Shown: positions 1 through 10,905, numbered from the stretch's first letter. The stretch: DNA of 64,000 nucleotides from Deltaproteobacteria bacterium (GCA_012517315.1 JAAYVE010000059.1:248001-312000), one strand, 5' to 3'. The notes: generated by a model from the sequence alone, not told the origin. A program made the numbers and translations.

Positions 1-31
1 CAGCTACGGCGATGCCATGCTGATACTCTGA
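1..31 (+). CDS. queA: QueA C-terminus (partial)
   Basis: Only the last nine codons are present, reading SYGDAMLIL then TGA. The YGDAM motif matches the C-terminal end of S-adenosylmethionine:tRNA ribosyltransferase-isomerase, which makes epoxyqueuosine in tRNA. The next gene, 15 bp downstream, is tgt, the usual partner of queA, which supports the call. The fragment is too short to judge on its own. Confidence 0.6.
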   Translation, partial: SYGDAMLIL

Positions 32-46
32 AAGAGGTCGGAGCCC

Positions 47-1180
47 TTGGATTTTCAAGTTGTCCATAAAGATCGCTACTGCGACGCCCGCAACTGTCGC
101 ATGACCACCCTGCATGGAGCGGTGGAGACTCCTGTTTTCATGCCCGTGGGCACCCAGGCGACCGTGAAGGGACTCTCCCCCGAAGAACTGGAAGCGCTTG
201 GTGCCACGATGATCCTCGGAAACACCTACCATCTCTATCTCCGGCCCGGGGCGGACCGCATCGAGCGCCTGGGGGGGTTGCATCGGTTCATGCACTGGGA
301 CCGTTCCATTTTGACGGACAGTGGAGGTTTCCAGGTGTTCAGCCTGGCCAAGACCAGGGAAATCAGGGAAGAAGGCGTGGTCTTTCAGTCCCACATCGAC
401 GGTTCCCGTCATGCCATCCGGCCGGAAGATGCCGTCCGAGTCCAGTTGCAGCTGGGAAGCGACATCATGATGTGCTTTGACGAGTGCACGGCGTATCCGG
501 TCTCCCGGGAATATGCGGAGGAGTCGGTCATGAGGACGATACGCTGGGCGAAGCGGTGCATGGCAGCTCATGGCCTTGCCGCACAGGCCATTTTTGGGAT
601 CGTTCAGGGAAGCGTCTTCCTCGATCTTCGGGAACTTTGCCTGGAAAAACTCATGGAAACGGGCTTCGACGGCTATGCCCTCGGCAGTCTCTCCGTGGGA
701 GAGCCCAAGGAAATCATGATGGAGGTCCTGGAGTTCATGGTCTCTCGGATGCCCTCCGAGAAACCCCGATATCTGATGGGGGTAGGGACCCCCGAGGATC
801 TTGTGGAGGGAGTGCGCCTGGGCGTGGACATGTTCGACTGCGTCATGCCGACCCGAAACGCTCGTAACGGGATGCTCTTCACCTCGCGGGGAGACATCCA
901 CATCAAGAACCGCCGCCATGCAGACGACGGAGGTCCCATAGAAGAGAACTGCTCCTGCTATACCTGCCGCCGTTTCTCCAGGGCTTACCTGAGGCACCTG
1001 TACATGGCCAGGGAACTTCTCGCTTATCGGTTGAACACCATTCACAACCTTCATTATTACTTGAAGCTCATGGCGGACATGCGCGATGCAGTGCGATCGG
1101 ACACATTCCTGGAGTTCAGGCGGAACTTCCATGACGCCAGGAACTCGGGCGCAGAGAAGGATTCAGAGACGTCTGGGTGA
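47..1180 (+). CDS. tgt: tRNA-guanine transglycosylase (queuine tRNA-ribosyltransferase)
   Basis: Exchanges guanine-34 of GUN-anticodon tRNAs for the queuosine precursor preQ1. At 377 aa it has the normal bacterial length. Visible hallmarks are DSGGFQ with the general acid/base Asp, the QGS and MGVGTPEDL segments of the TIM barrel, DCVMPTRNARNG with the nucleophilic Asp, and the zinc-binding CSCYTC...H motif near residue 300. The start is a TTG with GAGG/GGAG 4-9 bases upstream. It follows the queA end by 15 bp, so the two genes probably form one operon. A Qng1-type queuosine-salvage gene lies at 56.2 kb in the same window. Confidence 0.96.
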   Translation: MDFQVVHKDRYCDARNCRMTTLHGAVETPVFMPVGTQATVKGLSPEELEALGATMILGNTYHLYLRPGADRIERLGGLHRFMHWDRSILTDSGGFQVFSLAKTREIREEGVVFQSHIDGSRHAIRPEDAVRVQLQLGSDIMMCFDECTAYPVSREYAEESVMRTIRWAKRCMAAHGLAAQAIFGIVQGSVFLDLRELCLEKLMETGFDGYALGSLSVGEPKEIMMEVLEFMVSRMPSEKPRYLMGVGTPEDLVEGVRLGVDMFDCVMPTRNARNGMLFTSRGDIHIKNRRHADDGGPIEENCSCYTCRRFSRAYLRHLYMARELLAYRLNTIHNLHYYLKLMADMRDAVRSDTFLEFRRNFHDARNSGAEKDSETSG

Positions 1181-1295
1181 GGAGGGAAGGTGTTTCGGTG
1201 TCTGTCCCCGAAAGAGAACGTCGTCATATACGGAACTTGCGAGATGTGATCTCCCATCGAGGGGTGTAATCCGAACTGATACATGTCATGTTTCA

Positions 1296-1325
1296 TTGAC
1301 TCGCCTCCCCGGGGGTGGTTATACT
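1296..1325 (+). promoter_or_regulatory. Sigma-70 type promoter candidate for the parvulin gene
   Basis: TTGACT at 1296-1301 and TATACT at 1320-1325 are separated by 18 bp, both one mismatch from consensus. The predicted transcript starts near 1332, about 120 nt before the start codon at 1454. Confidence 0.55.
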
Positions 1326-1453
1326 CTGCGCCTCTGGGCGTTCCAGGGTGTATCAGTCGATCTTTTTCCAATCTGACGAGGAACCACAAACCCATGAAGG
1401 AATCCGGTCCCTTTGTGGGGCTTTTTGTGGCCGCCCCAAAAGGAGTCAATGGC

Positions 1454-2491
1454 ATGTCTCGCAAATTTGCGACTTCGGTCGCCATGGTTCTGGCGGTTTT
1501 TTTGCTCTCCGGTGTTGCCTGCGGCGCGTCCGCAAAGGATCCTGCAACGGCGAAGGAGAAGAGCGCTGATAAGCCCAAGGGAGCGAGCGGGGACAAGGGC
1601 GCCGCCCAGGGCAAGGTTGCCGCCGTCAATGGCGTGGCCATCAGCCAGGCTGAATTCAACAAGGCCCTTTCACGTTTCCAGCTGCAGAGGAATTCCCAGG
1701 AACCCCCCTCGGCCGAGGAGATGAAGGAGATCAAGAGCCGCATCCTGCAGAGTCTGATCGATCGGGAACTCTTGCTCCAGGAATCCAAGAGGGTGGGGGT
1801 CAAAGTGGACGATGCCGAGGTGGAAGCCCAGGTGGACAGTTTGAAGAAACGCCTGGGGGACGACGCGAAACTTGGCCAGATGCTCGAGAAATGGCAGTTC
1901 ACCGAAGCCCAGTATAGGGAAACGATCAAGAACGAACTGCTCATGCGGAAGCTGCTGGAGCAGCAGTTGGGAGCAAAGAGTGATGTGACGGAAGGCGAGG
2001 TGAAAGCCTTCTACAATGAGCATCCCGACGTCTTCAGGGCGCCCGAGCAGGTCCGGGCCAGTCACATCCTCGTGAAGGTGGAAGCAAACGCGAAGGAAGA
2101 GGACAAGACCAAAGCCATGGAGAAGATCAAGGCGGTGCAGCAGCGGGTCAAAAAAGGGGAAGACTTTGCTGCCCTCGCAAAGGAGGTCTCCGACTGCCCC
2201 AGCAAGGAGCAGGGAGGTGACTTGAATTTCTTTTCCAAGGGCATGATGGTCGCCCCGTTTGAAAACGCGGCGTTTTCCATGGATGTGGGGGCTGTCAGTG
2301 ACATCGTGGAAACCCAGTTCGGATACCACCTGATCAAGGTCACCGAAAAAAAACCGGCGGGAATTCGCCCCTTCGAGCAAGTGAAGGCTCCTGTGGAACA
2401 GCACCTGAAAGCCCAGAAAGCCGGTCAACTGAGAGCCCAGTACATCGAAGAGCTCAAAGCGAAGGCAAAGATCGAGACTTTTCTCAACTGA
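1454..2491 (+). CDS. Secreted parvulin-type peptidyl-prolyl isomerase (SurA/PrsA-like)
   Basis: Probably an extracytoplasmic folding factor for secreted or outer-membrane proteins. The ATG at 1454 is chosen because AGGAG lies 8 bases upstream and the protein then begins with a signal peptide (MSRKFATSVAMVLAVFLLSG). The frame is open further upstream, but that part shows no signal peptide. A Lys/Ala/Gly-rich linker follows, then a SurA_N-like helical region (residues about 50-185) and a rotamase domain (about 195-295) with RASHILVK, LAKEVSDCPSKEQGGDL and the FGYHLIKV end. Length is 345 aa. The signal sequence has a Cys but a poor lipobox, so I favour cleavage by signal peptidase I. Confidence 0.88.
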   Translation: MSRKFATSVAMVLAVFLLSGVACGASAKDPATAKEKSADKPKGASGDKGAAQGKVAAVNGVAISQAEFNKALSRFQLQRNSQEPPSAEEMKEIKSRILQSLIDRELLLQESKRVGVKVDDAEVEAQVDSLKKRLGDDAKLGQMLEKWQFTEAQYRETIKNELLMRKLLEQQLGAKSDVTEGEVKAFYNEHPDVFRAPEQVRASHILVKVEANAKEEDKTKAMEKIKAVQQRVKKGEDFAALAKEVSDCPSKEQGGDLNFFSKGMMVAPFENAAFSMDVGAVSDIVETQFGYHLIKVTEKKPAGIRPFEQVKAPVEQHLKAQKAGQLRAQYIEELKAKAKIETFLN

Positions 2492-2665
2492 AGTGAGTCA
2501 ACGGCCGATTCTGTCCCAGTAACACAAGGGCCGCGTCTTATCTTCCCCCACGGTGAAGGGCGGAGCGCCGAAGCCGTTGCCCTTTGCCCGGCTGTGGGTA
2601 GTACCGGCACCTGGGGACGACACCCCATCAGCAGTCGGCATAGAACAGAGAGAACGGTATTTCCC

Positions 2666-4261
2666 ATGCTGACTCCCGCATTCACCGAAGCCGAACGCAA
2701 GCAGATGGAGACCCTGGGCGTCACCGAAGCTCAGGTGCTGGACCAGCTGGAGGTTTTCAATAAGTCCGCCTTCTACGTGCGACTCAACCGCCCTTGCACT
2801 GTGGGAGACGGCATCCACCAGGTTTCGGCTGAAGACATTCCCCGATACTTGGATCTCCACGAGGAGGGTGTCCGCAAGGGCCGATTCTCTAAGTTCGTTC
2901 CGGCTTCGGGAGCGGCGACCCGAATGTTCCATTCTCTCCTGCAGATTTACTATCTGCCTTATTTCCTGGAGCCGGGGGAACTTCATCGAAAGGCGGAGCA
3001 GGGGGTCTCGGTGGCCGTGGATTTCCTGCTCTTTCTGGAGAACCTGAAGAGATTTCCGTTTCACGAGGACCTGGCGAAAGCCGTCTCCAATGACGGCCTC
3101 TCCCTCTCAAGGATGATCGAGGAGCATCAGTACCGGCTGATTCTAGAGTACTTGCTCACTGAAATCGGCTTGGCGTACGGAGTTCTTCCCAAGGGACTCC
3201 TGAAGTTCCATCGGTACCGGGAGGAATGCCGCACCGCCTTCGAAGAGCACCTCATGGAAGCGGTGGACTTCGTGGGGAGGGGGTCCTCCTCCTGCAGGAT
3301 TCATTTCACTGTATCCCCGGAACACAGGCGCCGTTTTGAAGAACTCCTGGAGCAAGTGGGCCCCCTGTATGAGGCGCGGCTCGGAGCCTCCTACAGCGTC
3401 GATTTTTCCTTGCAGAAGCCTTCTACGAGCACCATCGCCGTCGACCGGGACAATCGGCCGTTCAAGGACCGGTCGGGACAATTGGTGTTCAGACCGGGCG
3501 GGCATGGGGCGCTTCTGGAGAATCTCAACGACCTCAAGGGAGACCTGATCTATGTCAAGAATGTGGACAACGTGGCGCCGGACCGTTTGAAAGGGCCCAT
3601 CGGCCACTGGAAAAGAATCCTGGGGGGATATCTCATGGAGGTTCAGGACCAGGTGCATGCTTACGTGCGCAGGCTCCTGAGCGGCATTGACCGAAAGACA
3701 ACGGAGGAAGTGGCCGCCTTCGCAGCGGAACGCCTCCTTTTGCAGTTCCCAAGAGCTTTTCAGGACTGGCCCTGGGAACGAAAATACGTCTTTCTCCTCG
3801 GTCGGTTGAACCGTCCCATTCGGGTTTGCGGGGTCGTCAAGAATGTGGGAGAACCGGGTGGGGCACCCTTCTGGGTGGAGGACAAGCGCCGCGGCCTGAG
3901 TATCCAGATCGTGGAAAAGGCACAGGTCAGATTCACTTCGAGCACCCAGAAAAAGATCTGGAATGCCTCCACACACTTCAATCCCGTCGACCTCGTGTGC
4001 GGCGTCAAGGACTTCGAAGGCCGTCATTTCGACCTCAGGCGTTACGTGGATCACGATGCCGTCTTCATCTCGGAAAAATCCAAGGACGGGAGGACTCTCA
4101 AGGCCCTCGAGCTGCCCGGACTCTGGAATGGGGCCATGGCAGACTGGATATCCGTGATGGTGGAAGTTCCTCGCATCACCTTCAACCCCGTGAAAACCGT
4201 CTTCGACCTTCTCAAACCCGAACATCAAGCCGAAGCCAAGCATTCCGAGACAGTGGTCTGA
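2666..4261 (+). CDS. DUF4301 family protein
   Basis: Conserved protein of unknown function, 531 aa, without signal peptide or membrane segments, so probably cytoplasmic. Family signatures visible are LNRPCTVGDGI near the start, FVPASGAATRMF around residue 77, and GGHGALLENLNDLKGDL with IYVKNVDNV around residue 280. The frame is open 24 codons further upstream, but homologues as I know them begin near this ATG. Its stop is about 270 bp before the next gene on the same strand, so no operon is evident. The glycine-rich 'SGAATR' motif resembles sugar-nucleotidyltransferase loops, but I do not assign an activity. Confidence 0.8.
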   Translation: MLTPAFTEAERKQMETLGVTEAQVLDQLEVFNKSAFYVRLNRPCTVGDGIHQVSAEDIPRYLDLHEEGVRKGRFSKFVPASGAATRMFHSLLQIYYLPYFLEPGELHRKAEQGVSVAVDFLLFLENLKRFPFHEDLAKAVSNDGLSLSRMIEEHQYRLILEYLLTEIGLAYGVLPKGLLKFHRYREECRTAFEEHLMEAVDFVGRGSSSCRIHFTVSPEHRRRFEELLEQVGPLYEARLGASYSVDFSLQKPSTSTIAVDRDNRPFKDRSGQLVFRPGGHGALLENLNDLKGDLIYVKNVDNVAPDRLKGPIGHWKRILGGYLMEVQDQVHAYVRRLLSGIDRKTTEEVAAFAAERLLLQFPRAFQDWPWERKYVFLLGRLNRPIRVCGVVKNVGEPGGAPFWVEDKRRGLSIQIVEKAQVRFTSSTQKKIWNASTHFNPVDLVCGVKDFEGRHFDLRRYVDHDAVFISEKSKDGRTLKALELPGLWNGAMADWISVMVEVPRITFNPVKTVFDLLKPEHQAEAKHSETVV

Positions 4262-4530
4262 GATTCGGTCTCATGCTGTCCGTCCCGCTCAGTGCCTCTT
4301 CCTGCCTCAGGGAGGGCGGCACCGGCGTTTTCCTCTCGTGGAACAACTGGAGAGAAACCACCAGGCTTCTTTTTCCCTGTTCTGACCGTAACAGCCATAT
4401 GCAGCCCTGTTTGCGCGGTTTTCTCTCCTGCCTTCATTGCTTGAGCAAGAATAATTTCGTGACAATTTTGTATTATTGATGTATGTAGATAGCCGATCAG
4501 AAACATGGAAATCAGGTGGGTTCACTAACA

Positions 4531-6054
4531 ATGACGCTCAGTTACAGCTATCTCGAGTTGAGGGCGCTGCATGAAATCGCCAGGGTTCTCGCACACCCTG
4601 GGGACCTCAAGGATCAGCTGCGGGAAACGTTGGACATTCTCAGCACTTGGCTGGGCATGGAACGGGGCATGATTTCCGTCCTCGACCTGCAGACGGGAGA
4701 GGCTTGGCTGGACGTGGCACGGGGTGTCGATTTCGAGATCGGGCAGATCAGTTACCAGCCGGGCGAGGGCATCACTGGAAAGGTGGCCCAGACGGGCCGA
4801 CCGATGGCCGTCCCGAATCTCGGCAAGGAGGGGCATTTTCTGGACCGTACGGGGGCCAGGAAATCTCTCAACCGGGCAGAACTGGCTTTTCTGTGTGTGC
4901 CCATTTTTTACCAGGCCAGGGTGGTGGGGGTGCTTTCCGCCGACAAGCTGGCGCACCAGGTGGAGGACCTGGAGCGGGAGGTGGCCCTCCTCGGGGCAGT
5001 TGCTGAGTTGCTGGGCAAAGTCGTCCACTTCAGGGCCGTGGAAGAGGAAAACCGCCGCCTGCGCAGGATGCTTGCGGAAGCGAAACGCCCCAGCACGAGA
5101 ATCATCGGGCGATCCAAGGTCATGCAGGAGGTTCTTCGTGCCATCGATCAGGTGGCGGACACGAACACGACGGTCCTCATCCATGGAGAAACTGGGACGG
5201 GAAAGGAATTGGTGGCTGCGGCCATTCATGAGAACAGCTCCCGGAGCAGGGGCCCCCTCGTTCAGGTCAACTGCGCGGCAATGCCTGACACCCTGCTTGA
5301 GAGCGAGTTGTTCGGGCACGAGAAGGGAGCCTTCACAGGCGCCATCACGCGGCGCCGCGGACGGTTCGAGGAAGCACAGGGGGGAACGATCTTTCTCGAT
5401 GAAGTAGGGGAGCTTTCTCCCATCGCCCAGGCCAAGCTCTTGAGAGTCTTGCAGGAAAGGGAATTCCAGCCCTTGGGTTCGTCCCGGGTCGTGAAGGTGG
5501 ATGTGCGTGTGATCGCCGCTACCAACAAGAATCTGGAAAAGGAGGTGGCCGAAGGCACCTTTCGATCGGACCTGTACTACCGTCTGAACGTTTTTCCCAT
5601 CTTTCTTCCCCCCCTTCGGGAAAGGGGGCCGGACATCCTGCTTCTGGCCGACTACTTTGTGGTGAAATACGCCCAGGAGTTCCGCAAGGATGTGAAGAGG
5701 ATCTCCACGGGGGCTATCGACACCCTCGTCGCGTACCACTGGCCGGGCAACGTGCGGGAACTGGAAAACTGCATCGAGCGTGCGGTTTTGTTGACGACGG
5801 GGGAGGCGGTGGACGCCTGGCACCTGCCCCCCAGCCTTCAGTTGAAGCCCGCAGGGATGCAAAGTGTGAGCCGTGGGAAAATGGAAGCCCTGGTGAGTGC
5901 TTTTGAGAGGGAACTCATCACCGATGCCCTCAAGGATGTCCATGGGAATCAATCCCAGGCCGCCCGCCTCCTCGGGACGACCAAGCGGATCATCCAATAC
6001 AAGGTGGAGAAGTATGGGATTGACCCCAAGCGGTTCCGCAGGGCTTCCTCCTGA
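4531..6054 (+). CDS. NifA-like sigma-54 enhancer-binding regulator (GAF-AAA+-Fis)
   Basis: Transcriptional activator of sigma-54 promoters, 507 aa. An N-terminal GAF sensor domain (about residues 15-170, with the PGEGITGKV motif) is followed by the AAA+ domain with Walker A GETGTGKE, the sigma-54 contact loop GAFTGA and Walker [11 protein letters not shown]. The Fis-type helix-turn-helix is at the C-terminus ([19 protein letters not shown]). The architecture and C-terminus are those of NifA, but no nif genes are in the window. Because nadE-glnB-glnD-glnA follow and glnA has a sigma-54 promoter, it may control ammonium assimilation (inference). The ATG is preceded by AGGTGGG ten bases upstream; a GTG five codons earlier is also possible. 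Confidence 0.9.
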   Translation: MTLSYSYLELRALHEIARVLAHPGDLKDQLRETLDILSTWLGMERGMISVLDLQTGEAWLDVARGVDFEIGQISYQPGEGITGKVAQTGRPMAVPNLGKEGHFLDRTGARKSLNRAELAFLCVPIFYQARVVGVLSADKLAHQVEDLEREVALLGAVAELLGKVVHFRAVEEENRRLRRMLAEAKRPSTRIIGRSKVMQEVLRAIDQVADTNTTVLIHGETGTGKELVAAAIHENSSRSRGPLVQVNCAAMPDTLLESELFGHEKGAFTGAITRRRGRFEEAQGGTIFLDEVGELSPIAQAKLLRVLQEREFQPLGSSRVVKVDVRVIAATNKNLEKEVAEGTFRSDLYYRLNVFPIFLPPLRERGPDILLLADYFVVKYAQEFRKDVKRISTGAIDTLVAYHWPGNVRELENCIERAVLLTTGEAVDAWHLPPSLQLKPAGMQSVSRGKMEALVSAFERELITDALKDVHGNQSQAARLLGTTKRIIQYKVEKYGIDPKRFRRASS

Positions 6055-6236
6055 TGCGTTCCAAGAGGTGTTGAAGTCATCCGCGTGTCATGCCGGGTCG
6101 CCCGCTTTCATCCGCGCAGGTGTGCGCGCCCGGTGCGCAATCCAACTGATCTGCCGTTTGAGTGAGCCTTCCACGGGTCGGGAGTCCGTTTCTTCTTTTT
6201 CCCCTTTTCCATTTAGGCGTTAAGGAGTGTCCTCCC

Positions 6237-7871
6237 ATGCGCATCGCACTGTCGCAGATTGATCCCCATCTCGGTGATTTCCCGGGAAATTGCGCCAAGA
6301 TCTGCAGGAACATCGCCGAGGGCAGGCTTGCCGGGGCGGATCTGGTGGTCTTTCCCGAACTGGCCCTTATCGGATACCCTCCTAGGGATCTGCTGGACAA
6401 ACCGAGCTTCGTGGACCGGAGTCTGCAGTATCTGCCGGAGATCCAGAGGGCGAGTGAGGGAATCGGGGTAATCGTGGGGACGGTTTCAAAGAACACCGCC
6501 ACCACGGGAAAACCCTATCACAATTCTGCCCTTTTTTTTGCTGACGGCCGTCTGCTGGCTACGGCCCACAAGCGTCTTCTGCCATCCTACGACGTCTTTG
6601 ACGAGGAACGGTATTTCGAGCCGGGGGAATCCGCCGTGCGGGTTGATTTCAGGGGGGAAAAAATCGGCCTCACCATTTGCGAGGACGTGTGGAATGTCTC
6701 ACACTACTTGCCAAGGCCCCTTTACCACTGTGATCCAGTGGCGGATCTGCGCCGCCACAACCCCACTCTTCTCGTGAATATCTCCGCTTCCCCGTTCCAT
6801 CTGGGAAAGGCTTCATGGGTGGGTGAACTCCTCAAGGCCCATGCCGTTCGAGAGAGGATTCCGGTGCTTTACGTGAACCAGGTGGGAGGCTATGACGAGC
6901 TGATTTTTCAAGGCCACAGCATGGTGTGGAATGAAACGGGGACGCTCGCGGCGACGGGGGCCGATTTCCGGGAGGACATGGTTCTTTTCGATACGACGAC
7001 AGGGCGGGGGGATTGCCACGCTTCCGCCCTGGACCCATCCTCGGAGCTGATCAAAGCCCTTGCACTGGGATTGAGGGATTATACGGTCAAGTGCGGTTTT
7101 CAACGTGCGGTCATCGGCTTGAGCGGGGGTGTGGACTCGGCCCTTGTGGCTTGTCTGGCCGTTTTGGCCCTGGGACACGAAAATGTTCTGGGCGTTGGGA
7201 TGCCGGGTCCCTACAACGCCCCGGAGAGTCTCATGGATGCGGCCGAACTGGCCCGAAGGCTTGGGATTGCCTTTGAGACCATCCCGATCGGAGAACTTTT
7301 CGACACCTGCTGCCGCACCCTCTCCCCCGCCTTCCGGGGCCTCCCCCCCGACGCGACGGAGGAAAACCTGCAGGCAAGGCTGCGGGGGTTGATCCTCATG
7401 GCGCTTTCCAATAAGTTCAACAGGCTCCTGCTCAGCACGGGCAACAAGTCGGAAATCGCCGTGGGCTACTGTACTCTCTACGGCGACATGAACGGCGGAC
7501 TCGCCGTCATCGGCGACGTTCCCAAGACGATGGTGTACGAGCTGGCTCGCAAATTGAATAGCCTGTATGACTGGATACCGGAGCGCATCCTGACCAGGGC
7601 TCCCTCCGCCGAGTTGCGACCTGATCAGAAGGATCAGGACACCCTACCCCCGTACCCTGTGCTGGATGGGATTCTCGCCGCGTATGTGGAGAGGCGTTTG
7701 AGCCCGGAGGAGATCGCGGCGGAAGGCTGGGACGAGGAGACCGTCCGGTGGGTCGTGAGGCGTGTGGAACAAAACGAGTACAAACGCTGGCAGGCTCCCC
7801 CCATCCTCAGGGTGACCACGAAAGCGTTCGGAATGGGGAGACGCAATCCCATCGCTCACGGATATCGATAA
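6237..7871 (+). CDS. nadE: Glutamine-dependent NAD+ synthetase
   Basis: Final step of NAD synthesis: amidates deamido-NAD with glutamine as nitrogen donor. The 544-aa protein has an N-terminal nitrilase-fold glutaminase domain, with catalytic Glu in FPELALIGYPP, Lys in AHKRLLPSYDVF and Cys in ICEDVW. A C-terminal synthetase domain carries the ATP-pyrophosphatase loop LSGGVDSAL near residue 295 and LLSTGNKSE. The start ATG has AAGGAG nine bases upstream. It sits 31 bp ahead of glnB, apparently cotranscribed with nitrogen-control genes; its glutamine use makes that arrangement sensible. Confidence 0.96.
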   Translation: MRIALSQIDPHLGDFPGNCAKICRNIAEGRLAGADLVVFPELALIGYPPRDLLDKPSFVDRSLQYLPEIQRASEGIGVIVGTVSKNTATTGKPYHNSALFFADGRLLATAHKRLLPSYDVFDEERYFEPGESAVRVDFRGEKIGLTICEDVWNVSHYLPRPLYHCDPVADLRRHNPTLLVNISASPFHLGKASWVGELLKAHAVRERIPVLYVNQVGGYDELIFQGHSMVWNETGTLAATGADFREDMVLFDTTTGRGDCHASALDPSSELIKALALGLRDYTVKCGFQRAVIGLSGGVDSALVACLAVLALGHENVLGVGMPGPYNAPESLMDAAELARRLGIAFETIPIGELFDTCCRTLSPAFRGLPPDATEENLQARLRGLILMALSNKFNRLLLSTGNKSEIAVGYCTLYGDMNGGLAVIGDVPKTMVYELARKLNSLYDWIPERILTRAPSAELRPDQKDQDTLPPYPVLDGILAAYVERRLSPEEIAAEGWDEETVRWVVRRVEQNEYKRWQAPPILRVTTKAFGMGRRNPIAHGYR

Positions 7872-7884
7872 CCGGGAACACTGA

Positions 7885-8241
<357 letters not shown>

Positions 8242-8292
8242 GAAAAAGCCCTCGACCGTTCTTGGCCGCTGGAATTCAGGAGTGCCCTCGCC

Positions 8293-10905
8293 ATGAGAGC
8301 CTTACATCAGCAGTCCCACCTGAACCTGTTCAAGAAATTGAGAGAACTGCGCCAGACGTTCCTCCAGATATGCCGCAACGATGTGCCGGGCTTGCTGGCG
8401 GCACGCACGTACGGGGAGAATTTGTCCGAGACTCTCAGGAAAGCCTTGACCGAGGACGGCAACTATCCCCGTGAGGGATGGTGCGTTGCGGCCGTTGGGG
8501 GCTTCGGCAGGGGTGAGCTCAGTTTTGCTTCGGACGTCGATTTGCTGTTCATTCACGAAAAAAAGCTTTCCCGCGAATTGCAGGAGGTCATTCGAGAGTT
8601 CATCTACGGCTTCTGGGACAGTGGCTTCGAGGTGGGACATGCAACGGCCTCCATTTCCGGTTTGAAAAAGATGGTGCGGGAAGAGTTCTCCAACCTCACC
8701 AATTACCTGGAAGCCCGGTTTCTCGGGGGAGACGAGCCTCTCTTCCTCCAGTGGCGAAAGGGCTTCCTGGCCGACTTCGGCAGTCTAAGCCGGAGGCGAT
8801 TCCTCAAGCACCTCCTGGCTTACCGGGAAGGCAGGCTGAGGCATTACGGGGAGAGTTCGTATCTCCTGGAGCCGCATATCAAGGAAGGCGTTGGGGGGTT
8901 GAGGGACTTGCACATCATTCGGTGGGCCGGCATGGTCCACCTCAAAGACACCTCGTTCAGCACACTCATCGCCAAGGAATGGCTCACGAGGCAGGAGGAA
9001 CTATGGCTGGAGCAGGCGTACGATTTTCTCTGGCGTGTGCGCCTGCAGTTGCACCAGTTGACGGGAAGGCGCCAGGACCAGCTGCTCTTTCCAGAGCAGG
9101 AGCAGGTCGCGGCACGCCTCGGATTTCTGGACGGAGACCAGGGGGCTGCCGTGGAAGCTTTTATGAGGCTCTATTACCGTCACACCGCCCGAATCCGGCG
9201 CACCACATCCTTTTTCCTGGAAAGAGTGGAAGAGTCTGAGAGAAAGGTCGCTTCCACACGGATTCGCAGTCGAATCCTGGCGGGTCCCTTCCTTCTGGAA
9301 GGCAAGCACCTCCACTTCCTCGAGCCCGAATGGATCCAGAAGGATCCTCGGCTCATCATGAGGTTTTTCTGGCAGGCGTGCCGCTCCGGTGCCCATTTTC
9401 ATCATCAGGCTGGCCAAATCATTCGGGACAATCTCTGGACATTCCATGACGCGGCCCGGAGTGACCCGGAGGTGGTGAATCAATTCTTCGAAATCCTCCT
9501 GGATTCCCACCACGCCTTTTCCGTCCTAAAGGTCATGCTGGAGACCAGGTTCCTCGAGGTTTTCATCCCCGAGTTCGTCCCCATTCGCTACCGGGTGCAG
9601 CACGACGTCTATCATTTGTACACGGTGGACAATCACCTCCTGCGGACCGTCCGGGAGATGCACCTCATGGAGCGGGAAAACGGGGAGGCCCTGGTTCGCC
9701 TGAATCTGGGTGACATTTTTGTGCAGGTGAAAAACAGACGTGTCCTTTTCCTGGCGGCACTTCTTCATGACATCGGTAAAGGTCAGGGAAAGAACCACTC
9801 CATCCGCGGAAGGGACATGGTTGAGGGGATTTCCCGCCGCCTCGGCCTCAGTGATGAGGAAAACGAACTCCTTCGTTTTCTCATCGAACATCATCTCATC
9901 CTGGCGGAGACCGCACTCAAACGGGATCTCATGGACGAGAAACCGGTCATGAAGTGCGCCATTGTCATCCGCGACCGTGAACGTCTCCGGATGCTCTATC
10001 TCCTCACCATCGCAGATTCAAGGGCGACGGGGCCGGGAGCCTGGAACACCTGGAAGGCTTCCCTCTTGCGGGAGCTCTACGTTAAGGTGGATCGCCTGCT
10101 CGTCCGGGGTGACTGGAAGGGAGACGACCTCCAGGAGCGGTCGGCGAAAGTGCAGGCTGAGGTTCTCGAGCTGGCGGCCTCGGAGGAAGAGAAAGGGAAG
10201 ATGTCTGAATGGCTTGATCACCTCTCCTTTCGATATCTGCTGTCCCAGGCGCCGGAAGCCATTTTGGAACACTACGGCATGGAAAGGGAGCTGAGCAGGA
10301 AACCTCTCGTCTTGCACGCCCGACGGGCAGAGGGAGAGATGTGGCAGATCACCCTGGCCACCATGGATCGACCGGGCCTGTTCAGCCTTATTGCCGGCGT
10401 TCTCTGGATCCGTGGCCTGAACATCCTGTCGGCGGACATCTTCACCCGGGACACCGGTGTGGCCCTGGACATCCTCATCGTGGAACGCCTGCCCGACCCC
10501 CTGTGCCATGCCGAACTTTGGGAGAAGGTGGAAGCGGACCTGCTCCTCTCCCTCAAAGACCGAAAACACCTGCAGGAATTCATCACTGCCAAACGGAAGC
10601 CATCCATCCTCCAGAAGAAGGGACTTCCCCGGAAGGAGGACCGGATCATCATCGACGAGGAGGGCTCCGACTTTTACACCATCATCGAAGTCTACACGTG
10701 GGACCGTCCCGGAGTGCTCTTCGCCATCTGCAATACGCTCTACGAGATGGAGATTTCCATACAGTTGGCGAAGATCTCTACGCCGGGAGCTCAGGTGGCG
10801 GACGTGTTCTACGTGACCGACCTGAGCGGCAATAAGCTCATGGACCACGAACTGCACGAGGCGATCCGCAAACGGCTGCTTGATGTGCTTCTGGGAACGC
10901 TTTGA
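8293..10905 (+). CDS. glnD: [Protein-PII] uridylyltransferase / uridylyl-removing enzyme
   Basis: Bifunctional nitrogen sensor that adds or removes UMP on PII according to glutamine level. The 870 aa show all four expected domains: a nucleotidyltransferase with GGFGRGELSFASDVDLLF (GG at 69-70, DVD at 81-83), the PII-UT helical region, an HD phosphohydrolase domain with LLHDIGKG near residue 490, and two C-terminal ACT domains starting near 684 and 795 (MDRPGLFSLIAG and WDRPGVLFAI). Both activities should be intact. It begins 51 bp after glnB with AGGAG upstream, so the two are probably cotranscribed. Confidence 0.96.
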   Translation: MRALHQQSHLNLFKKLRELRQTFLQICRNDVPGLLAARTYGENLSETLRKALTEDGNYPREGWCVAAVGGFGRGELSFASDVDLLFIHEKKLSRELQEVIREFIYGFWDSGFEVGHATASISGLKKMVREEFSNLTNYLEARFLGGDEPLFLQWRKGFLADFGSLSRRRFLKHLLAYREGRLRHYGESSYLLEPHIKEGVGGLRDLHIIRWAGMVHLKDTSFSTLIAKEWLTRQEELWLEQAYDFLWRVRLQLHQLTGRRQDQLLFPEQEQVAARLGFLDGDQGAAVEAFMRLYYRHTARIRRTTSFFLERVEESERKVASTRIRSRILAGPFLLEGKHLHFLEPEWIQKDPRLIMRFFWQACRSGAHFHHQAGQIIRDNLWTFHDAARSDPEVVNQFFEILLDSHHAFSVLKVMLETRFLEVFIPEFVPIRYRVQHDVYHLYTVDNHLLRTVREMHLMERENGEALVRLNLGDIFVQVKNRRVLFLAALLHDIGKGQGKNHSIRGRDMVEGISRRLGLSDEENELLRFLIEHHLILAETALKRDLMDEKPVMKCAIVIRDRERLRMLYLLTIADSRATGPGAWNTWKASLLRELYVKVDRLLVRGDWKGDDLQERSAKVQAEVLELAASEEEKGKMSEWLDHLSFRYLLSQAPEAILEHYGMERELSRKPLVLHARRAEGEMWQITLATMDRPGLFSLIAGVLWIRGLNILSADIFTRDTGVALDILIVERLPDPLCHAELWEKVEADLLLSLKDRKHLQEFITAKRKPSILQKKGLPRKEDRIIIDEEGSDFYTIIEVYTWDRPGVLFAICNTLYEMEISIQLAKISTPGAQVADVFYVTDLSGNKLMDHELHEAIRKRLLDVLLGTL

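Noticed and set aside
1057-1944. A 295-codon minus-strand frame spanning the end of tgt and the parvulin gene
   Set aside because: It overlaps two recognised plus-strand genes and a promoter, and shows no protein motif.
4525-5997. A 490-codon minus-strand frame opposite the NifA-like regulator
   Set aside because: Shadow of a clearly recognised sigma-54 activator; composition-driven.
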